Assembly (NCBI RefSeq): GCF_029784135.1
Contig: NC_073746.1
Location: 99,526,515 to 99,590,514, forward strand
DNA: 64,000 nucleotides
Direction of reading: 5' to 3'
Source: Toxorhynchites rutilus septentrionalis
Lineage: Eukaryota > Arthropoda > Insecta > Diptera > Culicidae
Shown here one piece after another: positions 1 to 11,045 of this stretch. Within the stretch, counting starts at the first letter, position 1, and each line of letters begins with the position of its first letter. The position numbers and the translations under genes are program-made. A model generated the notes under the pieces. That model ran no database searches and was not told the origin of the DNA. It was given only the letters and a program-made list of their open reading frames with translations.

Positions 1-252
1 TTTTGTCCATGGCGAACGAGCTAGGAAGTCAGAAGTTAGCCACAAAAGAGGCCTGTGAAAATTGGCTATCCGAGTTTTTTGCCAATAAGGAAGCGAGCTT
101 CTATAACAGGGGTATTATGAAGTTGGCATCTCGTTGGGAACAAGTCATCGAACAAAACGGCGCATATTTGACTTAAAACAGATGATTGTAACTAATTTTA
201 TGAACAAATGAAAATTCAAAAAAAATACCGTAGGACTTTTTTGACAGCCTAA
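1..252 (+). pseudogene. Tc1/mariner transposase C-terminal fragment with 3' terminal repeat
   Basis: An open frame from base 3 to a TAA at 174-176 gives about 57 residues with the typical mariner C-terminus: a WLSEFFANKEASFY block, then a GIMKLASRWEQVIEQNGAYL block, then stop. The N-terminal and catalytic parts lie outside the window. Downstream, an A/T-rich stretch leads to a candidate terminal repeat (reverse complement begins AGGCTGTCAAAAAAGTCC) ending at a TA-rich site near 250. Whether the copy is intact cannot be judged because the window edge cuts it. Assignment to Tc1/mariner is firm; the subfamily is not. Confidence 0.75.
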
Positions 253-446
253 TATATTGTAGGATGAAATATGGTTACGTAAGTTTCGTCGTTTGTACTA
301 TTTCAACAAGTTACTTCGTTACTTGTTGATTTTATTATTGGAAGTAGTTTACTCAAGCTTTGATGCAAATTTTAAAATCGATTTAATAGCGATTCAAAGC
401 TCTAGCTAATTTTTAGCTACTTGAACGCCATAGCTTCGGTTGAAGT

Positions 447-720
447 GCTCCCGTGGCCGAGTGGTTAGCGTCTCACATTATCATGCCGGGGGTTCGGATT
501 CGATTCCCGTTCTGGTCGGGGGAATTTTTCGCAAAGAAATTTTCTCTGACTTACACTGTGATCACGCGAATTCTAGAGCTTGCCACTCATAATGGATTCA
601 AGGCGTGTTATTTGGCAGAGAAACCTCAACTAAGTATTGATAAAAAATGACGCAAGTAATATCTACGTTGAGACGGCGAAGTTCCTCTAAGAACGTTAGA
701 GCCATTTAAGAAGAAAAAGA
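447..720 (+). mobile_element. tRNA-derived SINE, copy 1, with 15-bp target-site duplication
   Basis: The 5' head is tRNA-like, with an A box (TGGCCGAGTGGTTAGCG) and a B box (GGTTCGGATTCGATTCCC), the internal pol III promoter. The body runs to an A/G-rich tail near 705-720. AGCTTCGGTTGAAGT occurs at 432-446 and again at 721-735, a direct repeat exactly bracketing the element and a convincing TSD. The apparent 65-codon ORF over the head is not a gene: the same peptide frame recurs in the inverted copy at 1224-1503. Confidence 0.85.
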
Positions 721-1223
721 AGCTTCGGTTGAAGTCTTCTGTCCGTCGTTAAAAGTTTTGCTTTAATTTTGGCTAAAATTTTTGGGAAAAGTGAAAAATA
801 ACAGGGTGCAAATCACGTGAATAGTGAACACGGTGAATGATTCAGTTACCTTTTCGAGAAAAAGTTGACGCACAATCTGTTACTTGTGACTCAACGAACT
901 AAAGTGTAGAAGAACCCATTTTTTTATTGAGATATTTGTGTCGAATTCGGCGAATTCGAAGTCCAGAATCCGCCGAATCGCACTTTCAGAAAAAATAATA
1001 TTCTCCACTAAACGATTGAACAGGCCAACAAACTCTTTATAGATAATACATTAATATAATTTGAGTTCTTGAAATTAATTAATACAATGTGTCAATTAAA
1101 AAGATCTGTATGATCCTGAACAAAATTGAAATAGCATTAATCCAAAATATTTTAAAAAAACCATTTGTGGCATTTATAATGGATTTTGGTATGGTTCATC
1201 TCCGACAAATGTAAATCTCAATC

Positions 1224-1503
1224 TCTTCTTCTTCTTCTTGAATGGCGTTAACGTTCCCTGTGGAACTTTTGCCGTCTCAACGTAAGTATTAACTAGCGTC
1301 ATTTATTAATACTTAGTTGAGATTTCCTAAGCCAAATAACACGCTTTGAATGTATTCCGAGGGGCAAGCTCTAGAATACGCGTGACCACAGTGCAAAGTC
1401 GAAAGAAATTTCATTAACGAAAAATCCCCCGACCAGAACGGGAATCGAACCCGAACACTCGGCATGATAATGTGAGACGCTAACCACTCGGCCACGGGTG
1501 CAC
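1224..1503 (-). mobile_element. tRNA-derived SINE, copy 2 (inverted relative to copy 1)
   Basis: Same family as the SINE at 447-720, read on the minus strand: B box and A box lie near 1440-1495 and a TTCTTCTTCTTC tract marks the 3' end near 1224. AATCTCAATC flanks it at 1214-1223 and 1504-1513 (TSD). The two copies face each other about 500 bp apart and could form a hairpin in read-through RNA. Confidence 0.85.
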
Positions 1504-1527
1504 AATCTCAATCACATTTCAGATTAA

Positions 1528-1918
1528 CACTTTCGACGCCTCGTCACCCAGATATGGGTGACACTTTCCTCGTTCAAATTGAATAGGATTTTTAAGAGTA
1601 ATTTGACTGAATAGGCACTTAAATGTAGCTATAGGATATGTAGAAAAATAATAAAATCATAACCATATTAATATAATGTTTATACTATATACTTTTTATC
1701 AATTTATAGTGCGGATGGTATGCACTGCAGTTTTTTGCGAAACCCGTATAATATGACTTTGGCATTTGCTATTGTATTCGGTTCGTCTTCAAATAGAATA
1801 AAATTTCACAAGATCATGTAAAAGTTGTCTACAAACTAAGTTTGATCTTCATTTAATAATTCACCCGCAAGTTGAGCCTCCGAGAAACTCAAAAACGGCG
1901 CATTGGGCGTCGAACGTG
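1528..1918. mobile_element. piggyBac-type MITE with TTAA target duplication
   Basis: Terminal inverted repeats CACTTTCGACGCC (left) and GGCGTCGAACGTG (right) differ at one position and are each flanked by TTAA (1524-1527 and 1919-1922), the target-site signature of piggyBac-class transposition. It is 391 bp long with no coding capacity. A short palindrome (CACCCAGATATGGGTG) lies next to the left end. Confidence 0.7.
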
Positions 1919-1922
1919 TTAA

Positions 1923-3538
1923 TCGTTGCGGTCAACATTAGATACTGCTCAATTGTTCGTATAAAATTTAACGACTCAATTACGTTTAATCTAACATGCA
2001 ATATATCACAATGGCATTATTATTTGTTATGGCTGACCATTGAGTCATAGAATGTTATTATGAATAAATTGAAACTTTCTACAGCTAAATGAATAAATCT
2101 CGTGTTACAGCCCGTTCTAATCTGTCCACAGCGAATCGATGCGCATACATCATTTATACCTTCCTCACTGAAAAACATCGCGAACATTCCCCTTTCCCGA
2201 CCATCCCGAACTCCTCCAAAACCGCATTTCCTCACGAAAAGATTAAAACAAAACTAGGCAATCAAGATAGAGTCACAATTCGAACCCCCTCCTCAGCTAC
2301 CCCGACCGCTCTAGAATGCATGATTTATTGGCAGACTATTTGCCTTTTGGTTTAATGGTTTAATAATGGTTTAATCGAGAAACCACGAATGGCACTTCGC
2401 ACATCCACATTATGTTCTGCGGTTTTGCGTCCAACCAACTCCGTCCGTTCCCTTCTCCGTCTCTGTTCCAGCGAAGGGTCGGTCCAAATTTATGCGCTCG
2501 ACACAACAAGTTAATATCTAACTCATACGCCACCTAGCCTAAGCCTAGAAGTGCGAAGCTGAGTGTACATAGAGATCTGTTTTTCGCTAAATGCGCCGGG
2601 ATTTGCGTTCGTGAAACTATCCAGCTCATTTCCGTAGAAATATGAGCGCGGAATAATACAAAATTCACGCTACTGAAACTAAGCAGATTCCGCTTGTGTT
2701 GGAATTCCAAACGAACAGGAATTTGTGTTGCGTTCAACATGTTGGTGTTCTGGTTTTTGTCCATCAATCGTTAGGATTGCATAGCTTCATAGAACTATGA
2801 AATCGTCACGCTTTAGTGCGATGATAAATTGATAAATTGAAACATTGTGTTTTTTTGCTCAATTATAACGTAACATTCGTCCCAGCAATTTCGGATTGAT
2901 TTATGCTGCCTTTGAGTTATGATGATCTAACTTCTTGGTGTATTTGTATATTACTCTCTAAAATTGGAACGCGTACTTGACATTGCATTACCGATCCGAA
3001 AGCCAGCTGAGTCTCAAAAGCACATCAACATGCACTTCAGTTTGCTTCAACGGAATAAAAACACATTTCATTCACAAGATCACCACTTACTTGCTCGTTG
3101 CGACATATCATTTAAATCGGTACATTTAAAAATAGACAGATGGTTCGGAGCTCGATTCCGTTTCGTCCTAAATTATCACCCGTCTTGTTTGGTAGTCTCA
3201 TCCGCCGAAGGCACATACATCATTTTCGAAAACATGCTTTTATGTTGCCATATGAGGGCACTGGAAGCATCGACCAGCAGAAAGCGAAAACAAAACAAAA
3301 CAAATGAGAAAATTAAGTCACACACTGACGCGTGACATATGATGCCCTACACGACAACGGTTTTTGGGCAAGGCGTTACATTTCACGCCTCAACCAGAAT
3401 GACATTAGGGCCAGCCAATCAACCAACGAAACGACGGAAGACTTGTTCCGGCAGACGAAGGTTGTTGGCAGCTTGGGAGTTATGACAAGTAGCATGAAGG
3501 ATGCGTTGCGGACAGGCGCTATTTAACGGTCGGAGGAG
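1923..3538. other. No recognised feature
   Basis: About 1.6 kb of moderately AT-rich sequence. Short ORFs here (up to 123 codons at 2964-3335) show no recognisable domain. I see no repeat shared with the rest of the window. Confidence 0.5.
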
Positions 3539-3932
3539 ATACCGTTTTGTCTCATATTCCGAACAGTCTCAAATTCCGAACACTTCATTTTCTAATGTAA
3601 ATTTACTGAACTTTAATGTTATAAATAATTGAAAAATAAAAACCCTGAAATTCATTGGGTTATAGCCTTCATTTTAACATCATTTACAGGTATCGATACA
3701 GCCCATAATTTATAATATTAACCATTTGCAAGAAAGTGACAGTCAAAACCAATAATGAAATGGTTGCGTTAGCAAATTCTGCAAAAAACAAGCATTGTTA
3801 ATTTTTCAGTTTTTGTAGTTTTTTCAACTATTTTGTTTGTTGTTTTGATGTCAAGTGCTTAAGTTGATGTTAAGTGCTAGAAATGGTAAGAATCTACAAT
3901 ATCATATATCATATCATCTACAATGAAATCAT

Positions 3933-4292
3933 TTAATGAAGATTTCTGCATAAAATATCATCTTTCTATCCATTTATTGTAGATTCTTACCATTTCTAGC
4001 ACTTAACATCAACTTAAGCACTTGACATCAAAACAACAAACAAAATAGTTGAAAAAACTACAAAAACTGAAAAATTAACAATGCTTGTTTTTTGCAGAAT
4101 TTGCTAACGCAATTAATGAAGATTTCTGCATAAAATATCATCTTTCTATCCATTTATTGTAGATTCTTACCATTTCTAGCACTTAACATCAACTTAAGCA
4201 CTTGACATCAAAACAACAAACAAAATAGTTGAAAAAACTACAAAAACTGAAAAATTAACAATGCTTGTTTTTTGCAGAATTTGCTAACGCAA
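3933..4292. repeat. Two tandem 180-bp repeats plus an inverted third partial copy
   Basis: 3933-4112 and 4113-4292 read as identical 180-bp units. Most of the unit (about 135-140 bp) occurs a third time in inverted orientation at about 3758-3900, so the whole forms a long hairpin with one duplicated arm. Very low divergence implies a recent rearrangement inside the surrounding TIR element. Confidence 0.85.
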
Positions 4293-4479
4293 CCATTTAT
4301 GAATTAGTGTTCGGAATATGAATCAAGTTTCTTCGCGTGATTCAAATTGCGAACACTTCATTTTTCAATTTGAATATACTGCAGTTTAATGTTATAAACA
4401 ATTTAATCCCTGACATTCTTTGGATTATAGATTTCATTTTAACATCATTTACAGGTGTCGATACTGATATAGCGCCCTT

Positions 4480-4690
4480 GGTCCCGAAACCATGTAAACT
4501 ATAAATAACAAAAACAATCAATAACTACGAAAGCAAAATTGTTTTTTTTGCGAGTATAACATTTTTCCAAAAAAGACTAGCTAGTTTACTTTAATTTTAT
4601 CAATATCAATTATATGAATCGGTTCAGTAGTTCAAAGGTTATGATTGAAAAAAAAACATTTTTGGTGTTCGGAATTTGAGACAAAACATA
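4480..4690. repeat. Dispersed degenerate repeat (ACCATG..AACTATAAA type)
   Basis: The stretch starting near AAACCATGTAAACTATAAA and running through AAAAAAGACTAGCTAGTTTA and GGTTCAGTAGTTCAAAGGTTATG recurs in diverged form at 53170-53330 and 54680-55080. The relation is clear by eye; the family is not known to me. Confidence 0.5.
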
Positions 4691-5103
4691 TTTTCAGTTT
4701 TTCACCACGAATATGTGAAATGAAAAAAAAAGGCTCTATTGTATCCAAAAATCAAATTTATTTCGCGAAAGAGTATTATTTTGAGTAACGAGACACTGTT
4801 TAATGGCCATCTAAGCTTAAGTGTTCGGAATTTGAGACAAAACGGTACACGAGGGAGTGTGAATATTAGTAGTGTTTTCACGGTGGAGAATAAGATGTGA
4901 AGTGAGAGGAAGATAATGTTCTCGGGCCAAGTACAAGTGGTTCGAAAAGGATGAATGGAAGAAGCAAATTGAAAATCAACTATCATTGATATCGCTTAGA
5001 TTTAGTTTGTTGTCTGATGGTTGATTATTTAAATTTCCATTGACACTTACATATAGATAGTGTTGATCCTTTAGAACATTCACTATGTTCGTAATATAAC
5101 CAA

Positions 5104-7033
5104 TTTTTGACGTAGAATTACGTCTTTCAGGAAGGGTGCGAAATCAGAAAACAGGTCACGTTTTTATGAAATAAAGTTAACGTTAATAACTATTTTCACT
5201 GTGAACGAATTCTCATGATTTGCATACCAATCGAATCGTAAATTCTCTAAGATTTATGATAAGATATGCTATACATTACAATCCGCTAATCTTAAATTCA
5301 GGAAAACTGGAAGAACTTTCTTTTTTCCCATACATTTGTTCTGCCGATTTGTGTGCTAATCCTACCCGTATTTCGAATGCTTATAACTCGAACATTTCCT
5401 AACAGATCAGAAAGATGTTTGTATCAATTAATAGAAAATATTGCTACGCATCTATCACAATTAATAAAATATAATATTATTTTTCATGAGATGAACAATT
5501 GAATAACTGGCAAGTTTTGATTGGCCCGATTTACGGTTTCCCCAACACAGACTTCAAAATCGATGTACCTGTGGAAATCCTCTCTGCAAATATACATGCA
5601 AGTCGGGGGTATTTTTGTTCCCACCGAGCTGTGTTTTCCTAACACCGACTATTAATGTACCTGGGAGAATCCGCTTTGCAAATATATGCAAGCTGCGAGA
5701 ACTTTTGGACTTCTTGTCTTTGTGCAGACCAGAATATGTTTCCCTAAATCGTACTTTTAACTATTTGTGGTCGTTTGTCTACTCTCAGTCACCACAACAA
5801 GGAACCATGCTAATATTATATTTTATTCAATCAAGTATCAGTTTATGCTTTTCCTAAACGAAGCTTGATGTCTAGTGGACCTGTTCACGAACCAATACAG
5901 CGCTCCTATGAGTATTATATAACGGTACTCAGTATCGAACATAGTAGTCACCCACACTTTGGTGTGATGGAAAAGAAAGTTCATAAGTATCAGAACAACT
6001 GTTTGCAGTTGCGGTTACATATTACTAACATAGATAATAAGAAAAATTGTCAAAGTATTGGACTCCCGGCCCCGTGACGCTAACGCCATATGAGCCTTGA
6101 TATAATATATATTTTGGAAAAAAAACTGTTTGCATAAATGGTTCATGTTATTTGAATAATCGCATGAGTGTCTCAAGCGACAGAATCTTTGTTTATCTAA
6201 AGTGAAAAGTTCTGAGCATTTCGGATTCGCAGAAATCATTATTTGAGTAACTACTGGTTTAAATTATGTTGAAGTAGCTGTTTCTAAAGAGCAAAATAAT
6301 TGTTTGCATAATTGTCTTATGTCATATGAAAAATATTTGTTTGTTGAAAGTGGAAAGTGCCTTTCGGATACACATTGCGGGCATTAATTACACATTTATC
6401 GCTTCAATAGCAAGAGTGTCTCATATTCAACGGATAATGAAAATAAAATTATGTATTGATTATACTTCATATGATTTACTCTTGGAGACTGTTTAGAAAA
6501 ATTTCACGCAAAGACGAATTATAAAATATAATTTTTATACAAAATCACATTAAAATACATTGTTAAGTTAATACATATACATAGTTCACAAAAGAAAAGC
6601 TTATTTTTCATATTCATGCGTGTACCACTGCTTTTCCAAGGAAAAATAATTCCGACTAGTACGTCACCAGTACCTAAATTTAATACGACCGCAAAGGGTT
6701 AAACTGAAAAGCCTTGGAAAATCGTCATTTCAGGTGAATGAACTTTCGCGGTTCGAGAACTTCGTAAACATGAGATGTGCAATATTTTCAGAGGGAAATG
6801 TAAAATACAATGATCGTTTGACAATTCTTCCGTTCACATATTTTGGTAGTCCTAGGCATCATATCAAAAGTAAAAGGATGTTCATCAAATTTATTTGTAA
6901 CGAAGAACATAATCTATTTTTAAAATTTCGAAGCATTCTAAAATAATATTCGAAGTGGTAAACAAGTGGATTGCATAATATAATTGAGTAATTCTACGTC
7001 GAAAATATATGCGGTCGTGTCCTAGATACAACC
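5104..7033 (+). mobile_element. Family E element, copy E1
   Basis: The left end TTTTTGACGTAGAATTACGT matches the other E copies. The right end carries ATTCTACGTCG, a spacer, then GCGGTCGTGTC..GATACAACC, the conserved terminal hairpin (one arm decayed). Inside, 5520-5760 carries two or three units of the family's roughly 95-bp repeat (cccaacacagacttc..gcaaatatacatgcaag). There is no coding ORF. It is 1.9 kb long and may contain other insertions, for example the 6005-6115 segment shared with 24345-24430. Confidence 0.6.
6005..6115 (+). repeat. Dispersed repeat segment shared with 24345-24430
   Basis: GACTCCCGGCCCCGTGACGC and the flanking GGTTACATATTACTAACATA match, in inverted orientation, the segment at 24345-24455 (GGGGCCGGGAGTCC..). 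It looks like a conserved fragment of another mobile element, not a gene. Confidence 0.55.
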
Positions 7034-7329
7034 CCTTATAATAATTTTTTTAATTTTCCAAACACATAAGATTACGGAGAGTAAATGGGTCAGTTCATTG
7101 TTTGGTAATATAACTATTGACCATTGATGTTGTTTTGATAATTGTTAGAAGAATTTCATGACTCTTTAGTACCTAAGCCTATACACTCTATCACATGCTG
7201 ATCTTGAAGGGGTCACTTTTGTGCTTTTGGTCCTCTATATATAAAGAAAAAATGGAATATTATGATGAAAGATTGAAATCAGTTTGCGGGGAAATGTCCG
7301 TAATAGATCCCTTCATAAGCTGACGTAAT

Positions 7330-7720
7330 CTGAAGAAATTCCGAGCGTTGGCCAAGAGCTAAGTCCAAAAAAAAACAAAATGGGGTACCGAATTTGTACC
7401 AGTTCCTCTAATATATGATATTTCAGCGAAATTGATAAAAATTGAAGTTGGGTGTTAAAGAACAAATGGTAAAGGCGGAGAGCTTGCTTTAATTTGGTTG
7501 ATATAAACAATCGAGTTTATTATGGATTTATCATGGACTTCCAAAATTTTATTTGAGTCCGCTATTTTAAATAATGCACAACCATATCCTGTACTATATT
7601 TTTTTTCATTTTTCAAATGGCAGCAACAGAATCATTCTACGTAGCGTACTTTTTGATTTAGAGCCAGTTTGAGGGAAACAGAGCTCGAAACTGAAAAAAA
7701 AATTCAATAACTCTGCCATT
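7330..7720. repeat. Dispersed repeat, pair with 42780-43180
   Basis: Blocks such as TTGAAGTTGGGTGTTAAAGA, TTTGGTTGATATAAACAATC and ATTCTACGTAGCGTACTTTT recur in the same order at about 42860-43110 with scattered differences. No TIRs or ORF were found; it is probably an old non-autonomous element. Confidence 0.55.
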
Positions 7721-7949
7721 TTTGAAATTCGAACATATGCGTAGAAGGATCCTCTGTCACTTCCTGAAAGATTCCAATTATATGTATTTTTATATGAGAA
7801 AGGTGTTTTCTGACTTTATGAGGATGATTCAAAAATTTTTTTTTGTATTCAAAACATATAAAATATATTCATGTAATAGGAGTATCGGTAAGTTTTTTGT
7901 TTTTTTTTTTCAAAAATAAATGCTTTATTCTGCAAAAATGGTTACAAAT

Positions 7950-8728
7950 TTAATATTCAAGGTATTGCCCATCACTAATCACAACTTTTTCCCATCTTTT
8001 TGGCAATTCACGGTTTGTCGGCTAACCACGAATCGATCCAGTTTTTGACTTCATCAAAATTGAAGAAGTACTGGTCAACCAGGACATGTTGCATCGATCG
8101 AAAAAGGTAGTAATCGGACGGAATGTCTGGAGAATACGGCGAGTGGGATAGAACCTCCCATTTCAGCGTCTCCAAGTATGTTTTGACCGGTTTCGCGACA
8201 TGCGGCCAAGCATTGTCATGCTGCAAAATAACTTTATCGTGTCTTTGCTCGTATTGTGGCCGTTTTTCCTTCAGTGCACGGCTCAAACGCATCAATTGAC
8301 GTCGATAGGTGTCATCCGTAATGGTTTCATTCGGTTTTAGCAGCTTACAGTACACCACACCCAGCTGGTCAAACCAAATAGACAGCATAACCTTCTGGCC
8401 GTGAATATTCTGCGCGGCCGTCGATGTTGATGCATGGCCGGGGTATTCATACGTTACCCGACATTTAGGATTGTCGTAATGGACCCACTTTTCATCGCCA
8501 GTAACGATTCGATTCAAAAACCCTTTCTTTTATGCCGTTGGAGCAGTTGTTTACGTGTGAAAAAACGGCGTTCGACGTCTTGTGGCTTCAATTCATACGG
8601 CACCCAATGTTCTTTCTTTCGGATAATTCCCATTCGGATAATGTTTGCTGTGCTACTCCAAGTGCAAGTATCGTTGCGTTTGTAACGGATCTTGATCGAG
8701 TAAAGCCTCCGATTCTTCATCTTCAAAC
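7950..8728 (-). pseudogene. mariner transposase pseudogene, 5'-truncated, with frameshifts
   Basis: The minus strand encodes most of a mariner (DDD) transposase. The frame running down from about 8728 carries the linker WVPYELKPQDVERR. After a 1-nt frameshift near 8515 the next frame carries RIVTGDEKWVHYDNP (first catalytic Asp), LQHDNAWPHVAKP (second Asp) and SPYSPDIPSDYYLFRS (third Asp). The spacing between Asp 2 and 3 is 33 residues, one short of the canonical D34D, because an Ala is missing before PSD. A second frameshift near 8010 precedes the usual C-terminus (LPKRWEKVVISDGQY) ending at 7950-7952. The N-terminal DNA-binding region is absent; the copy abuts family E copy E2. It is clearly dead. 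Confidence 0.85.
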
Positions 8729-9110
8729 TTTTTTGACGTAGGATTACGCCTTTCGTGAACATATTGGGGAAAAATGAAAATCGAAAATCGAGCACATCGT
8801 GAAAATTGTCCAATTTCAAACGATTATTGCTCAGTCATTTTATGATGGATAGATGAAATTTTTGCCTCATTCGATTTCGGCACTCAATAACAATTTTTTG
8901 TATTGAAGAAAATAATATATGTCATGAAACTAACTATCGGACAATTGAAAAATCTCAACCCCTATCCTAACGGAAATACCCACTTTTGATTGATCGAAAT
9001 TGACGACACATGCGGCGGGTCCCTAACAGAGACTTGGATTTCTGTTACCGTTCTGCGAAAAATACCTCATAGGTGTTGTTTCTTTGGGAAATGGTGTTCT
9101 TCGAAGCGTT
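8729..9110 (+). mobile_element. Family E element, copy E2 (left part)
   Basis: It starts with TTTTTTGACGTAGGATTACG. From 8740 to about 9032 it closely follows copy E3 (11057-11341), including GAAAATCGAAAATCGAGCAC and CGGCGGGTCCCTAACAG, then diverges. A hAT element is inserted at 9119. No right end was recognised beyond the hAT insertion. Confidence 0.6.
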
Positions 9111-9118
9111 ACGTTATT

Positions 9119-10522
9119 TAGGGATTGCATTACCGTGCCAAAATTTCAATAACCGGCTCGGTAATTCGGTAATGAAAATTTCTTTACCGGCAAAACCGGT
9201 AATAACCGATAAAAATACTTTGAAATAAACCATTTTTTTGAAAAAAAGGGCTTTTATTGATAATATTAGATTGGGGAAAAAGTTATCCATTATTTTCTCG
9301 ATAACTGGGTTTTGTGATAAATATCTCGCGTAATATCGATCATACAATTTCAGGTATAGGCTCGTCGTAAAGATGACATTTCACACTAAAAAAAATTTTT
9401 TTTGCTTGTTTTTGTTTGTTCCTTGCCGTTGTGATTTACAGGGTGTTAACAATGGAGGTCAACAAAGAGAAAATTTGGTACATTTTACACTTTTGCTTTT
9501 ATAAATACGAAAATACAAGTTGAAATTGCGATTGGTGTGTATGGTGTCGATACTGCAACAGTAAAATAGGTTCAACTTAATTTATTTTTAATTTTTTTTT
9601 CTAATTTTTTTTCCGAATCATACTGAAAATTGTTTTGAATTTCACCCAAAAGAATGGATTACCTTTTCCCCAACCTAATAATTAGTTCACAAGAAAACGT
9701 TTCGCAAGTTTTTGTTACTTAGTTTGTTGGTTAAAGTAATACTTAGGGACACAAATAATGTTAACTTTGTCGTCTTCTGATCTTAATCGGATTTCATGAA
9801 CGAAATTTCCAGATGAGAAAAACGCACGTTCATAATTCACTGATGTTGGGCGTACAGTACGAAAAGCATCGAATACCATTGTCATGAATTTCTCTGATTC
9901 CCTCTGTTAACTCCTTTGATTGCTGCAATCGTAACAAGTTTTCTCTTGATGCTCAAATATTCTGCAGGTTCTGCATCGTCCAGTGGGTTTTTCCGTCGTG
10001 TTGTCCAGCAACTGAAGTTTTTAGTCACGAACGATTTCAGAAGACGCCGAAGTCATCATTAATTGTGTTACGACCACGAGCGGAATGATTATTCATATAC
10101 GCGAACAAATCTGTCTATACAAAACGTTCATCCTTTCCTTTATCGTTTCAGTCAGGGCTACAAGTACCTGCTTCGAAATTTCTGACGGTTTTCCGATAGC
10201 TGTTCTAACAGAAATTGCAATCCGACGTCAGCTTCATAAAAGGTGCAGTTCTTCAGTCATAGCAGTTTAACAGCGAGAAGAACTGGTTCGAGGGCATCAA
10301 CCAATTCCTTTATCACTGCCTGTTCTTCATCGCTGAAGCTTATCCTGTGTCTCGTCTTCAGATCAAGCAGCTCTGAAGCTGAAGCTCGGAGGTCCTAGAA
10401 TATTTCGGAGCGGCATAAAGGCAAAAATTATTTATGGTGTAAAAAATAAATTACCGAAATTACCTATTGTCTATTGTTTATCAAATTATCAAATTACCGG
10501 TAAAAGCGGTTAACAATCCCTA
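9119..10522 (-). mobile_element. hAT transposon, degenerate, perfect 8-bp TSD
   Basis: The ends TAGGGATTG (9119-9127) and CAATCCCTA (10514-10522) are inverted repeats, and ACGTTATT flanks both sides (9111-9118, 10523-10530), the 8-bp duplication expected of hAT elements. Subterminal ACCGGTAAT motifs occur at both ends. The minus strand holds a decayed hAT transposase (separate entry). Confidence 0.85.
9715..10400 (-). pseudogene. hAT transposase remnant with C-terminal dimerisation domain
   Basis: Minus-strand fragments in several frames. Near 10390-10270: SELLDLKTRHRISFSDEEQ followed by a helix-like LVDALEPVLLAVKLL. Near 9870-9715: RPTSVNYERAFFSSGNF then IRLRSEDDKVN and a C-terminal KYYFNQQTK before TAA (9715-9717). 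The PTS..ER.FS..G pattern is the hallmark of the hATC dimerisation region. Several stops and frame changes separate the blocks, so no functional protein is possible. It lies wholly inside the TIR/TSD-bounded element. Confidence 0.75.
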
Positions 10523-10539
10523 ACGTTATTGTTATTGTG

Positions 10540-11040
10540 ATTGTAATTTATAATGTAATTTTGTAAATCGGCGTAATTTTGAATTCGAGGTTTTCAAAAA
10601 AAATAAACCTTGGTGCCATATGTCTATAAATTGCATGAAACGTCGAGATTTACTGTTTTTTCTATCTCAGAGAGTCGATTCTTGATAGAAATTTTTTTTT
10701 CGAGAGGACAGTCCATTTTACGTTAATTACGCGACTATGTGATGGTTCATCGACCAGGTGCTTTAGATTCTGAGCTGGCCAGCTTGTTTCTCAGATCTAA
10801 ACTTAATCGTGAAGTTGAGGAAATTGATCGTTCGAAAACGATATACAGATAACATTTAGTATGGAAATGTTGAAAAGATTATACGAGCAGTTTTTTTTCA
10901 GCGTGAGAAGAAATACAATCAATTTTGGGTTGCTGTTATGTTCCGTACAAAGTTGAAAAAAAACGTAGAAGGTCGGATCAAAATCGGCTCTTTTTGACTA
11001 TTTTATCGAGGAATAACTCTATAACCGAGGTTCTATAAGT
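10540..11040. other. Mostly no recognised feature; short shared repeat
   Basis: No gene seen. About 10610-10670 (ATTGCATGAAACGTCGAGAT) matches the arms of the hAT-type MITE at 36182-37285, so a fragment of that family is probably present. Confidence 0.4.
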
Positions 11041-11045
11041 ACATG

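Larger units (their letters stand above)
3542..4845. mobile_element. 1.3 kb TIR element with TA target duplication
   Basis: The left end CCGTTTTGTCTCATATTCCG and the right end (reverse complement CCGTTTTGTCTCAAATTCCG) form near-perfect terminal repeats flanked by TA (3540-3541, 4846-4847). Further copies of the GTTCGGAAT..GAGACAAAAC motif lie inside, at 3569-3582, 4308-4320 and 4665-4687, so the element is probably a composite or nested array of smaller units. No transposase ORF was found. The TA target suggests a Tc1/mariner-type mobiliser; this is inference. Confidence 0.65.

Noticed and set aside
453..650. Two ORFs with the same MAEWLASHIIMP start (453-650 plus, 1313-1495 minus)
   Set aside because: They lie in the tRNA-like heads of two SINE copies with TSDs; the shared peptide reflects shared repeat DNA.
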